9,788 nucleotides of DNA, taken from contig DASYAN010000125.1 in NCBI GenBank assembly GCA_036501345.1, forward strand, positions 1 through 9,788, given 5' to 3'. The notes under the pieces were generated by a model. It was not told the origin of the DNA, did not search any database, and saw nothing but the letters and a program-made list of their open reading frames with translations. Made by a program: the position numbers and the translations under genes. Of the stretch, positions 1-7,107 are shown in pieces (position 1 is the stretch's first letter; each line of letters starts with the position of its first letter). The stretch comes from DASYAN01 sp036501345. Lineage in GTDB: Bacteria > Chloroflexota > Ktedonobacteria > Ktedonobacterales > Ktedonobacteraceae.

Positions 1-852
1 ACTTACAATCGATGTTTCTGGTGTGATAGTGAATCGTCCTTCGACGCGAGGTCGTATCCATGGAGCTACAGACGGACGAACACTACGTGTATCTATTGCA
101 AGACGCGTTTTCTCTGGGAAACGCATGAACAGTAGAGGGAAAGCGACAAGCCAACTGACGCCAGCAGGTCCAACATCACTGGGGGGATAGAAGATACGTT
201 TAGCTATGCCAGTATAACGATATAGTCGGCGATTAATCCAAACGATTGGTCCACGCGCAATCAATTCAACATTGGCCTCTGCCTCAGATAGTAATGCTGC
301 CGCTTCAAATGCGCTTTGACCACGGCCTACAACGACAACATTTTTTCCTTTAAAGCTCGAGAAGTCAGGATGGTCCTGTGTATGAGAGACAAGTGTTGAA
401 GGAAGGTGAGATGCGTAATCAGGTATATGTGCGTAAGGAGCAATGCCCGAAGCGACAACGACTCTGCTAGCGTTAAGACTACGTCCATCCTCCAACTCCA
501 GATGAAAATCTTTTCCGTCACGTGCAAGTGATTTCACATAGGTCTGATCAATGTCTGGCACTGTCTGCTGTCGAAACCACTCAGTGTATGAAAGAAAGAC
601 TTGCAATGGAACTGGTTCCTGCCTGGGAATGTTATGTATCTTACTGAAGTTGTTGAGGCTATATTTATTGCTAGGATCGCCAAGACTGAGCGAACTCCAG
701 GAAGATTTTAGAAACATACGCGGGGGCATATTTCGCCAGAACTCCATTGGCTTACCAAATATTTGTATGGGAGTTTTCTGAGCATTCAAATGTGCTGCTG
801 CGGCAAGGCCGTAAGGTCCAGCACCAATAATAACTGTGGTATCTTGCTTCAC
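1..852 (-). CDS. FAD/NAD(P)-dependent oxidoreductase (flavin monooxygenase-like), partial: C-terminus beyond the window
   Basis: An uninterrupted frame runs from a GTG at 850-852 off the left edge, giving 284 visible residues. I chose GTG because AGGAG lies 9 nt upstream; the ATG one base earlier in another frame is followed at once by TGA. Residues 7-15 (VIIGAGPYG) form the FAD dinucleotide-binding GxGxxG. Residues 131-137 (VVVASGI) match the central 'ATG-like' motif of two-dinucleotide flavoproteins. Residues 172-183 (VVVVGRGQSAFE) form a second Rossmann motif, GxGxSAxE, typical of the NADPH site. The order fits flavin-containing monooxygenases, N-hydroxylases and thioredoxin-reductase-like enzymes, and probably uses NADPH and O2 on a small organic substrate. 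The substrate is not readable. It is the last gene of a minus-strand group with the aminotransferase and quinone oxidoreductase genes. No strong promoter of its own is visible in the 240-nt gap. The family is confident; the specific function is not. Confidence 0.85.
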   Translation of the reverse strand, partial: MKQDTTVIIGAGPYGLAAAAHLNAQKTPIQIFGKPMEFWRNMPPRMFLKSSWSSLSLGDPSNKYSLNNFSKIHNIPRQEPVPLQVFLSYTEWFRQQTVPDIDQTYVKSLARDGKDFHLELEDGRSLNASRVVVASGIAPYAHIPDYASHLPSTLVSHTQDHPDFSSFKGKNVVVVGRGQSAFEAAALLSEAEANVELIARGPIVWINRRLYRYTGIAKRIFYPPSDVGPAGVSWLVAFPLLFMRFPEKTRLAIDTRSVRPSVAPWIRPRVEGRFTITPETSIVS

Positions 853-1054
853 ATCAAGAATCTCCTATTTTTGGGAACTATTGAAAGTGGGTATGACATA
901 CTTATTCAAGGGTCAGAATAGCATTGTCACATGTCGAAAAGATGTTGATTTCGGTAAAGAAATCATCATGTTCTAAGGAAAAAGGTTCAGGTTTAAGCGT
1001 CCCTGCTAAAGAGGTTTTCCGAGTTGGGGAATCAAGAGAAAAGGAGGCGACGTG

Positions 1055-1076
1055 CCCCTTGCGTTTACGCAAAGGG
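1055..1076 (-). terminator. Strong hairpin after the aminotransferase gene, possible terminator
   Basis: On the minus strand, CCCTTTGCG and CGCAAGGGG pair over 9 bp (one G-U) around a TAAA loop, 17 nt after the aminotransferase stop codon. The U-tract is poor; the first pyrimidine run (CCTCCTTTTC) lies about 7 nt beyond the stem. It may be a weak terminator, an RNA-stabilising 3' hairpin or a processing site separating the upstream two genes from the oxidoreductase. On the plus strand one pair becomes C-A, though TTTT follows directly. Confidence 0.35.
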
Positions 1077-1092
1077 TTTTCACGCCACAAAA

Positions 1093-2205
1093 TTAGATGA
1101 GCACTGCGAGCCGCTTGATACCTTCTTGAAGCTCTGATGGTGTGAGTGCACAGAAGGGGAGCCGTATAAAGCGCTCACCTCGCTCTTGCTGTTTGCTTTC
1201 ATCCAGCGGATCAGCGAAGAAATCCCGTCCGTCTGTTAGTGTAAGCCCAACCTCCCTGGCTCGTGTCAGTAAATGGGTAGCTGCAACTTGTTCTGGCAGA
1301 GTAATACTTACGAAGAAGCCTCCCTGGGGTTCTGGAAATGCTACGTTGGGTAGATGTGTCTTGAGAGCTGTGGTGATTGTCTGTAGGCGTGGAGCATACA
1401 GTTGCCTCAAGCTTTCCAGGTTGGATGTGAAATAGCCTCGCTTATGAAATTCAACCACTGCTGCTTGTGTAGGAAGTACCGGCGTAAGAATAGTGTCTTC
1501 AGCTAACTTAGCTAATGATTTTACCAGTTGCGTTGGTCCGATGAGATAGCCGACACGCAGGGCTGGCCCGATCAACTTGCTATATGAGCTGATAGTGATG
1601 ACGCGCTCTGTATTTAGATCGCGTAATAGCGGCAGTGTTTCACCTGCATAGCGTAGCGTTCGGTAAGGAACGTCCTCTACTAGCCAGAAGCCATAACGTT
1701 GTGCCAGGTTCACCAGAGCCTGTCTCTTCTCTGTAGAGGTTGTAACACCTGCAGGGTTCTGAAAATCGGGAATGACATACATAAAGGCTGGTACTTTTTT
1801 GGCAATAGCTTTTTCTAATGCCACTAGGTTTACACCATCATGTTCCAAGGGAATGCCAATCACTTTCGCGCCACGACGGCGGAAGGTTTTAATTGCCCTG
1901 TCGTAGCTTGGTTGCTCCACAAGAACAACATCGCCTTGTTTGATAAGCATAGCTGCCAGCAAATCCTGTAGATGAAGTGAGCCATTGCCTACTAGAACCT
2001 GTTCAAAGGGTACATCATATTGTTCGGCTAGCAACTGGCGTAGGGGAAGGTATCCCGCATTATGACCATATTGCAGGATCGTTTTTCCATCTGGACCTTC
2101 CAGCACTGCTTGCATACATTCGCTTAAAAGCTTACTCGGTAAAGCTTCAATGGCGGGAACGCCTCTAGTAAATAGGATTTGCTCACTGACGACCTGATTC
2201 TGCAT
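1093..2205 (-). CDS. PLP-dependent aminotransferase, class I/II fold type I (MocR-domain/2-aminoadipate-aminotransferase-like)
   Basis: 370 residues starting at ATG 2203-2205, with AAGGAGAT 9 nt upstream. The product is a cytosolic fold-type I aminotransferase that moves an amino group between an amino acid and a 2-oxoacid. Landmarks in order: GNGSLHLQ (73-80), phosphate-binding region; FQNPAG (148-153), whose Asn150 contacts the PLP ring; VEDVPY (176-181), whose Asp178 pairs with the ring nitrogen; SSYSK (206-210), where Lys210 should form the Schiff base; LRVGY (216-220), Arg217 for the PLP phosphate; and RFIRLPF (355-361), where Arg358 should bind the substrate carboxylate. All catalytic residues are present. 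The sequence resembles the C-terminal domain of MocR regulators and LysN-type enzymes, but the N-terminal winged-helix domain is absent, so it is an enzyme and not a regulator. It lies 28 nt downstream of the quinone oxidoreductase gene, so co-transcription is very likely. The substrate is unknown. Confidence 0.9.
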   Translation of the reverse strand: MQNQVVSEQILFTRGVPAIEALPSKLLSECMQAVLEGPDGKTILQYGHNAGYLPLRQLLAEQYDVPFEQVLVGNGSLHLQDLLAAMLIKQGDVVLVEQPSYDRAIKTFRRRGAKVIGIPLEHDGVNLVALEKAIAKKVPAFMYVIPDFQNPAGVTTSTEKRQALVNLAQRYGFWLVEDVPYRTLRYAGETLPLLRDLNTERVITISSYSKLIGPALRVGYLIGPTQLVKSLAKLAEDTILTPVLPTQAAVVEFHKRGYFTSNLESLRQLYAPRLQTITTALKTHLPNVAFPEPQGGFFVSITLPEQVAATHLLTRAREVGLTLTDGRDFFADPLDESKQQERGERFIRLPFCALTPSELQEGIKRLAVLI

Positions 2206-2233
2206 TGTTAATTGATCTCCTTATATCTTTTGT

Positions 2234-3193
2234 CTAATTATAATCATGGAGATGCGTGAGCACAATCTTACCTTGTGGTTCATTGCTTGCTAACTGGCGA
2301 TGTGCTTCAGCAGCCTGCTCGACTGGTAACGTATGTGCTATAAAGGGTTTTACAGCCTTTTCTGCAATCAAATGCAAGAATTTCTCCTCGTTAGCTACTG
2401 ATGTATGAACCTGTCCTCCTCCAATTACCTGTGTACGTTGCAGTCGCCAGATCTGTGTATCCACAGTTGCTAGCTGTCCGCCGAGATTTCCCACCAGGAT
2501 TATTCTGCCATCGGGGGCCGATGCCTGTAGGCTTGTTTGTAAGGTTGAACCAACCAGCTCAATCACTAGGTTGACGCCTCCAACCTCTTGCAGGACTTTT
2601 TCTACATTCTGTGTGCGATGATTGATGACCAGATCGGCTCCTAGTTCGTGGAGTGTCCTGGCTCGTTCATCTGAACTTGCTGTTGTGGCGGCCCAAGCTC
2701 CAGCATGTTTGGCTAGTTGAATGCCGATAGTGCCGACTCCGCTTGATCCTGCCCAGATTAGGACACGTTCGCCTGCCTGTAAGTTTCCGAGATCAAATAA
2801 GCTGCCCCAGGCCGTTGATGCTGCTAGCCCTGCAGCTGCAGCTTGCTCGAAGGTGACACCAGCAGGAATACGGGCCAGATCATTTGCGGAGACTGCTAGT
2901 TTGCGCGCGTAGCCACCACCGCCTTTAGCTAGCAAAGCTCGTGTTGTTAAGACATGTTCTCCTGCCCGAAACCCGTTTCCGTCCTGGAGGACTACTCCAG
3001 CAGCTTCCAGGCCGGGAGTGAATGGGAGCTTATTGACTGGTCGGCTTCCAGCACGCTGGAAAAGATCAAGGCGATTAATTGTGGTTGCTTTGACCCCTAT
3101 GAGTACATCACTTGGATCAGCGATTGGATCGGCGACCTCTCGCACTTGGAGGACATCTGGTTCGCCATACTGTGTGAATTGTACAGCTTTCAT
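2234..3193 (-). CDS. Zinc-independent medium-chain dehydrogenase/reductase, NADPH:quinone oxidoreductase-like
   Basis: 319 residues from ATG 3191-3193, with GGAAGG about 11 nt upstream; the length is typical for the family. The N-terminal GroES-like domain (about 1-110) begins MKAVQFTQYGEPDVL and carries NRLD at 40-43 (usually NPxD) and PGLEAAGVV at 60-68. The Rossmann domain has AGSSGVG (148-154), the AxxGxxG nucleotide-binding loop of QOR enzymes. The usual catalytic and structural zinc cysteine clusters are missing, which separates it from true alcohol dehydrogenases. The C-terminus keeps the family's HRQLASNEPQGKIVL ending (about 297-311). It probably reduces quinones or alpha,beta-unsaturated carbonyls with NADPH in the cytosol; the real substrate is unknown. 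It is the first gene of the minus-strand group, directly behind a good promoter, with the aminotransferase next. A detoxification or small secondary-metabolism role is an inference. Confidence 0.9.
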   Translation of the reverse strand: MKAVQFTQYGEPDVLQVREVADPIADPSDVLIGVKATTINRLDLFQRAGSRPVNKLPFTPGLEAAGVVLQDGNGFRAGEHVLTTRALLAKGGGGYARKLAVSANDLARIPAGVTFEQAAAAGLAASTAWGSLFDLGNLQAGERVLIWAGSSGVGTIGIQLAKHAGAWAATTASSDERARTLHELGADLVINHRTQNVEKVLQEVGGVNLVIELVGSTLQTSLQASAPDGRIILVGNLGGQLATVDTQIWRLQRTQVIGGGQVHTSVANEEKFLHLIAEKAVKPFIAHTLPVEQAAEAHRQLASNEPQGKIVLTHLHDYN

Positions 3194-3252
3194 GGATATT
3201 ACAACCTTCCTAAGATATGTGTAGCATTGTTGATCTAGCTTGCATTTTCTCT

Positions 3253-3282
3253 ATTGTAGGCATATTGCTGGATGGTTGCCAA
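3253..3282 (-). promoter_or_regulatory. Sigma-70-like promoter of the oxidoreductase/aminotransferase group
   Basis: Minus-strand TTGGCA (3282-3277, 5 of 6 to consensus) and TACAAT (3258-3253, 5 of 6) are separated by 18 nt. Transcription would start near 3246, giving a leader of about 53 nt before the ATG at 3193. The position and both boxes fit well. Confidence 0.6.
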
Positions 3283-3351
3283 ATGGGATAGCTCAATTGT
3301 GGCCACTCCTATTTAGCATACCTATTTCTAGCGCTCTGTATATTCTATTGG

Positions 3352-3368
3352 GTATACTTAGTGTATAC
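3352..3368. promoter_or_regulatory. Phased GTATAC repeat, candidate operator
   Basis: Two self-complementary GTATAC hexamers (3352-3357 and 3363-3368) stand 11 bp apart, one helical turn, so both face the same side of DNA. The right copy extends to GTGTATAC, which fits the GTnTAnAC pattern known for GntR-family operators. The site lies about 70 bp upstream of the minus-strand -35 box and about 290 bp upstream of the divergent gtrA-like gene, so it could serve either. No regulator gene is in view to pair with it. Confidence 0.3.
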
Positions 3369-3659
3369 TGTACTTTGATACTAGCGTGGTACTGTGGCTC
3401 TCTTTCGAGATCCCTGTGTTACGGTAGTCGTTTGCTGTTCGTTTGTCAAGTAGGATGCTTATGTGTGGGCATGTGTCATCATTTTACATTGGAGGAGAAG
3501 CTCTGTCAGAAAGCGTTGGAGTATATGTGTCTCTGGCAGGCCCATTTACCCTATTATTGAGGAATAACATGCTTTTTGGTAAAAAAGAGAATACCTATAA
3601 AAGGTTAAAATATATCCTGTCTCTCCAAAAGCAGCAAAAATGGAGGATCACGATCATCT

Positions 3660-4421
3660 ATGGAACAGTCTTCTGTAAAAGATAATGCGAGTGAGTTAGA
3701 AATGCAGAAATCGCCGATGAGTTGTCGCCCGAGCTATACTCCAACCTCGTGGGCAATGGTCAATCGTGCGCTCGATATTGTGGATAATGTAACCAATGGG
3801 CGAGCTGATTGGGTGCAGCGGTTCTTCTCATATAGTTTTATTGGTGGCATAGCTGCTGTTGTTAATCTTCTCATCTTCTCCATCCTCGCCTATCCGTATA
3901 TTACAAGCCCTGCCAATGATACGGTCCACACTCTGATCGCGCGGCTAATCGCTTTCATTTACCATTATACTGGGATGTCGGTTGGTGATGTAGTGCATAC
4001 GCTGATCGCTCAACTCATCGCTTTCGAAATTTCTCTGATGGTAAATTTTATCCCCAACGACTACTTTACCTTCCGCCATTTAGCTGGTCATAGTCGTTCG
4101 TGGGGAGCACGTTTCTTGCGTTATCATATCACATCTATTACTGGATTTTGTCTGACCTCGCTGATACAGTTTGCTTTCGCCCATGGCGCTCATATGATAC
4201 CATTCTTTTCTCAGGCTATTGCACTAATCCTTGTATTTATTTATAATTTCACATTCCACCACCTGTTTACCTATCGTCGTGTATCCCATGCTCCAAAGCA
4301 ATCTACTACTCGTGTGGATATACATAAGCACATGACGACTGAAGAATCTTCTGTTGATGAGGATACGTCCAAGATAGCTAATTCTAGCCATGTGTCAGCT
4401 AATTCTGCCACGCCTTTATAA
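3660..4421 (+). CDS. GtrA-family membrane protein with an internal duplication
   Basis: 253 residues from ATG 3660, with GGAGG at 3642-3646 (13 nt upstream, a little far). The hydrophobic core resembles the GtrA family: small four-helix membrane proteins thought to help flip polyprenyl-linked sugars or assist cell-surface glycan synthesis. Segments: TM1 about 57-79 (SYSFIGGIAAVVNLLIFSI), TM2 about 112-131 with the hallmark EISLMVNFIPNDYFTF region (123-138), TM3 about 155-177, and TM4 about 181-204 ending FTFHHLFTYRR, the internal echo of the first half's N-x-x-F-T-F. Usual family length is about 120-150; here there is a polar 55-residue N-terminus, a Ser/Thr-rich 45-residue C-tail, and an inserted repeat at 87-109. 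It stands alone: no glycosyltransferase partner is adjacent. It converges on the alpha-glucan phosphorylase gene across a shared hairpin. The family is fairly sure; the substrate is unknown. Confidence 0.8.
   Translation: MEQSSVKDNASELEMQKSPMSCRPSYTPTSWAMVNRALDIVDNVTNGRADWVQRFFSYSFIGGIAAVVNLLIFSILAYPYITSPANDTVHTLIARLIAFIYHYTGMSVGDVVHTLIAQLIAFEISLMVNFIPNDYFTFRHLAGHSRSWGARFLRYHITSITGFCLTSLIQFAFAHGAHMIPFFSQAIALILVFIYNFTFHHLFTYRRVSHAPKQSTTRVDIHKHMTTEESSVDEDTSKIANSSHVSANSATPL
3918..4025 (+). repeat. In-frame tandem duplication inside the GtrA-like gene
   Basis: Codons 87-99 (DTVHTLIARLIAF, 3918-3956) and 110-122 (DVVHTLIAQLIAF, 3987-4025) match at 11 of 13 residues and 29 of 39 bases, with a period of exactly 69 nt (23 codons). 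The second copy continues into the conserved GtrA TM2; the first is the extra one and continues into an aromatic linker (IYHYTGMSVG). Confidence 0.8.
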
Positions 4422-4458
4422 AACTTCCCCTACTATCCTGTCTCCGCTGACATAGCAA

Positions 4459-4489
4459 TAGGGCGAGTAGTTTTGGCTAACTCGCCCTA
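4459..4489. terminator. Hairpin between convergent genes, candidate bidirectional terminator
   Basis: TAGGGCGAGT (4459-4468) and ACTCGCCCTA (4480-4489) are exact reverse complements: a 10-bp GC-rich stem with an 11-nt loop that can pair further with one bulge. It lies 37 nt after the gtrA stop and 13 nt after the glgP stop, the usual place for a shared terminator. Neither side has a long T-run, so intrinsic termination may be partial. Confidence 0.6.
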
Positions 4490-4502
4490 GCGGATTTCGC
4501 AT

Positions 4503-7058
4503 TTAGGCCCAGCGGACCAAGCCCAACTCATGTTTCTCCGTCAGCTCTGGATGGCTGGGTACAACGCGTACATTGTAAGCGATGCTGCCACTTTCTTTCG
4601 GCTGAAGTTTGAGGTCGTAGCGATAGGAGCCATCCTGTTCACGTTTCGTATAGGTCATTGGTAAATAGTACTGGGCAGTGCCCAGTTCATCTCTGATCTC
4701 GCCATAAACGAGTTCAACACTCAGATCGTTAGGGGTAAGTCCATCTGTGCGTACCCACGCATGGACGTCGATGCCTTCACCGAGGCTGAGTTGTCCCTCG
4801 CGGCGTCCCTCGACATACAATTCTAAGCGATTCCAGCTTTGCTTGACGCGTTCTTTCCACACGGAAAGCCGACGTTCGCGTTCAAAGCGGTTTCGCTCAA
4901 TTTGTATACTCTGCTGGATTTCTGGTACATAGTAACGTGTTGTGTATTCCTTGACCATACGGCGCATACTAAACCGCGGTGCACAAGTACGGATGGCCTC
5001 CTTCATATAGCTTAACCACTTATGAGAAACGCCTTGCTCGTCTTGCTCAAAGAAGATAGGCGTGATCTCTTCTTCCAGTAATCGGTATAGAGAGAGACTA
5101 TCTGCTTCGGCCTGTATTTCCTGATCGTGGTATTCGCGCTCTTCCCCAATTGCCCAGCCGTTCTTTCCGTTATAAGCTTCGGCCCACCAGCCATCCAGAA
5201 TGCTACAGTTAGGTTGCCCATTCAAAGCCGCTTTCTGTCCGCTAGTTCCGCTTGCTTCATAGGGGCGAATCGGGTTATTTAACCACACATCTGTGCCACA
5301 GACTAGGAAGCGAGCCATATCGATGTCATAATTTTCCAGGAAAATGATTTTGCCCAGGAACTCCTTGCTACGCGAGAGACGATAAATCTGCTGGATCAAA
5401 GCCTTCCCTGGATCGTCAGCGGGATGTGCCTTGCCTGCGAATATGATTTGTACTGGGCGTTCTGGATTATTCAGGATACGGTGTAGACGTTCCATATCGC
5501 GGAAGATGAGGGTTGCCCGTTTATACGTTGCGAAACGGCGTGCAAAGCCGATAAACAATGCCTTGGGGTTGAGCATACCCTCAATCTCCTCGATTTGAGT
5601 GGAACCTTCTCCTAGGCGCAGATGTTGCTGTGTTAGGCGTTTGCGAGCATAGGTGATAAGAGCCTCTTTGCATTTCCGATGTACTGCCCACAACTCTTTA
5701 TCGGGAATATTGTCGATGCGTTCATTCCAGAAAGTGTGGTCGTCGACATACTTTTCCCAATCCTGATCGAGATAGTGCTTGAAGAGCTCATTCATCGCGG
5801 GTGCTATCCAGGAGGCGGTATGCACTCCGTTGGTAATGAAGCCAATCGGGATCTCATCCACGTCTAGACCAGGCCACAGAAATTGCCACATTTTGCGTGA
5901 AACCGCGCCATGCAGTTTACTGACACCATTGTGCTGCCTAGTGAGATTGAGGGCGAGCACGGTCATGCCATAGGTAGGGCCCCACCCTTGATCTTCACGG
6001 GCAACTTCCAGGAATTGGTCCCGATTCAACCCAAGTTGTCCCCAATATGATCCAAAGTACCTATCAATCAGGTCATAGTTAAAGGTATCGTTACCAGCTG
6101 GTACGGGCGTATGAGTGGTGAAGAGAGAATTGGCAGAGACTACTTCGCAAGCTTCGTTGAAATTCAAGCCTGTTTCAACTAGTTCACGGCACCGCTCTAA
6201 ACTGAGAAATGCAGCGTGCCCTTCATTGAGGTGCCATGCAGCGGGCCTGATCCCTAGAGCACGCAATGCACGTACTCCTCCAATGCCTAGGACAATCTCT
6301 TGCGAGATACGGATCTCACGGTCCCCACCATAGAGTCGAGCCGAGAGTTCGCGGTCTGCCGGAGCATTTGGGACCACATCTGTATCCATCAGGTACAACG
6401 GCACACGTCCAACTACTAGCTTCCAGATTTTGGCATAGATGCGTCGTCCTGGTAAGTCAACGCTGATCATAATCTCATTCCCATCTGGACCAACTGCTGG
6501 GACGGCGGGAGCCTGTGAGAAATGCAGCTTATCATATGATGCTTCTTGTATACCGTCTCGTGTGATGCTTTGATGGAAATAGCCCTGGGGATAGAGGAAT
6601 CCAACTCCTACCAATGGCAATCCGAGGTCACTAGCTTCCTTGCAATGGTCACCGGACAGAATGCCCAGACCACCGGAATAGATAGGCAGTGATTCATGCA
6701 GTCCAAACTCTGCTGAAAAGTAGGCGATGGTTTTGTCTACCAGCTCTGGATAGGTCTGTGAGAACCAAGTCTCGTTTGGATGCGGATGAATATAGCGATC
6801 AAAGTCCCCAATCATCTTGTCGTACTGTTTCAGATAGTCATCGTTAGCCGCTGCCTGCTCTAGTTTCTGGGGCTCGGCTTCGCTGAGGAAGCGTACAGGA
6901 TTATGCCCAACCTGTCCCCATAGCTCGGGATCGAGGGAGCTGTACAAAGCCCGGGCTTCGGGATGCCAACTCCACCATAGGTTATAGGCTAACTCATATA
7001 AACGGCTAATACGAGCTGGCATAACGGGGAAGACTGTTATGCGACCATATACTTTCAC
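4503..7058 (-). CDS. glgP: Alpha-glucan (glycogen) phosphorylase, DUF3417-containing subfamily
   Basis: 851 residues. The enzyme splits alpha-1,4 bonds of glycogen or maltodextrins with phosphate to give glucose-1-phosphate, in the cytosol. An N-terminal DUF3417-like region (about 12-105: SRLYELAYNLWWSWHPEA) marks the compact bacterial/archaeal alpha-glucan phosphorylase type rather than the MalP/muscle type. Other landmarks: YFSAEFGLHESLPIYSGGLG (113-132); HLNEGHAAF (276-284); ITNGVH (408-413); FARRFATYKR (505-514), with phosphate/PLP-contacting Arg and Lys; and EASGTSGQKAALNG (601-614), where Lys609 aligns with the PLP-bearing lysine of glycogen phosphorylases, followed by LDGWW (621-625). 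The C-terminal about 110 residues look like a beta-rich accessory region. The start is GTG 7056-7058, directly after six Us and only 6 nt from the Shine-Dalgarno-like AGAAAGGG, which sits inside a hairpin. The gene has its own promoter and a roughly 420-nt structured leader. No glgA/B/C genes are in view. Confidence 0.95.
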   Translation of the reverse strand: MKVYGRITVFPVMPARISRLYELAYNLWWSWHPEARALYSSLDPELWGQVGHNPVRFLSEAEPQKLEQAAANDDYLKQYDKMIGDFDRYIHPHPNETWFSQTYPELVDKTIAYFSAEFGLHESLPIYSGGLGILSGDHCKEASDLGLPLVGVGFLYPQGYFHQSITRDGIQEASYDKLHFSQAPAVPAVGPDGNEIMISVDLPGRRIYAKIWKLVVGRVPLYLMDTDVVPNAPADRELSARLYGGDREIRISQEIVLGIGGVRALRALGIRPAAWHLNEGHAAFLSLERCRELVETGLNFNEACEVVSANSLFTTHTPVPAGNDTFNYDLIDRYFGSYWGQLGLNRDQFLEVAREDQGWGPTYGMTVLALNLTRQHNGVSKLHGAVSRKMWQFLWPGLDVDEIPIGFITNGVHTASWIAPAMNELFKHYLDQDWEKYVDDHTFWNERIDNIPDKELWAVHRKCKEALITYARKRLTQQHLRLGEGSTQIEEIEGMLNPKALFIGFARRFATYKRATLIFRDMERLHRILNNPERPVQIIFAGKAHPADDPGKALIQQIYRLSRSKEFLGKIIFLENYDIDMARFLVCGTDVWLNNPIRPYEASGTSGQKAALNGQPNCSILDGWWAEAYNGKNGWAIGEEREYHDQEIQAEADSLSLYRLLEEEITPIFFEQDEQGVSHKWLSYMKEAIRTCAPRFSMRRMVKEYTTRYYVPEIQQSIQIERNRFERERRLSVWKERVKQSWNRLELYVEGRREGQLSLGEGIDVHAWVRTDGLTPNDLSVELVYGEIRDELGTAQYYLPMTYTKREQDGSYRYDLKLQPKESGSIAYNVRVVPSHPELTEKHELGLVRWA

Positions 7059-7107
7059 AAAAAACCCTTTCTGGAAGCCATTTTCTAATGGTAAATGGAA
7101 AGAAAGG
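7059..7107 (-). terminator. Terminator-shaped, Shine-Dalgarno-sequestering hairpin directly before glgP
   Basis: Read on the minus strand: CCTTTCT (7107-7101), a 2-nt bulge side, CCATTT (7098-7093), a 9-nt loop, AAATGG (7083-7078), a 5-nt bulge side, AGAAAGG (7072-7066), then G and TTTTTT (7064-7059) followed immediately by the GTG start. Both stems (7 and 6 bp) are perfect complements. The 3' arm AGAAAGGG is also the only plausible ribosome-binding site. The element could end transcription, block ribosome entry, or both. An alternative small stem, CTGTC-TGCG-GACAG (7121-7108), abuts its 5' arm. Confidence 0.6.

Larger units (their letters stand above)
3194..3659. other. 466-nt divergent intergenic region
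   Basis: This separates the minus-strand oxidoreductase from the plus-strand GtrA gene. It holds the oxidoreductase promoter and the GTATAC repeat described separately. A weak plus-strand promoter candidate, TTGAGG (3557-3562) with TAAAAA (3580-3585) at 17 nt spacing, could serve gtrA. The DNA around 3570-3615 is A/T-rich. Open frames here start with TTG or lack a Shine-Dalgarno and encode Cys/Leu/Tyr-rich strings without any family motif, so I call no gene. Confidence 0.5.

Noticed and set aside
902..1090. 62-codon minus-strand frame as a gene.
   Set aside because: TTG start with no Shine-Dalgarno and no recognisable motif; kept only as a possible repeat in the findings.
3240..3560. A 106-codon plus-strand frame rich in Leu, Cys and Tyr.
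   Set aside because: TTG start without a Shine-Dalgarno, covers the minus-strand promoter, and no family motif or regular membrane-segment pattern.
3640..3678. A 12-codon frame (MEDHDHLWNSLL) overlapping the gtrA start out of frame.
   Set aside because: Its ATG lies within the ribosome-binding region of gtrA and it has no Shine-Dalgarno of its own; likely chance.
4747..6466. Several plus- and minus-strand frames of 60-72 codons inside glgP.
   Set aside because: They are antisense or shifted-frame shadows of the phosphorylase gene, with no motifs and Arg/Ser/Pro-rich composition typical of such shadows.
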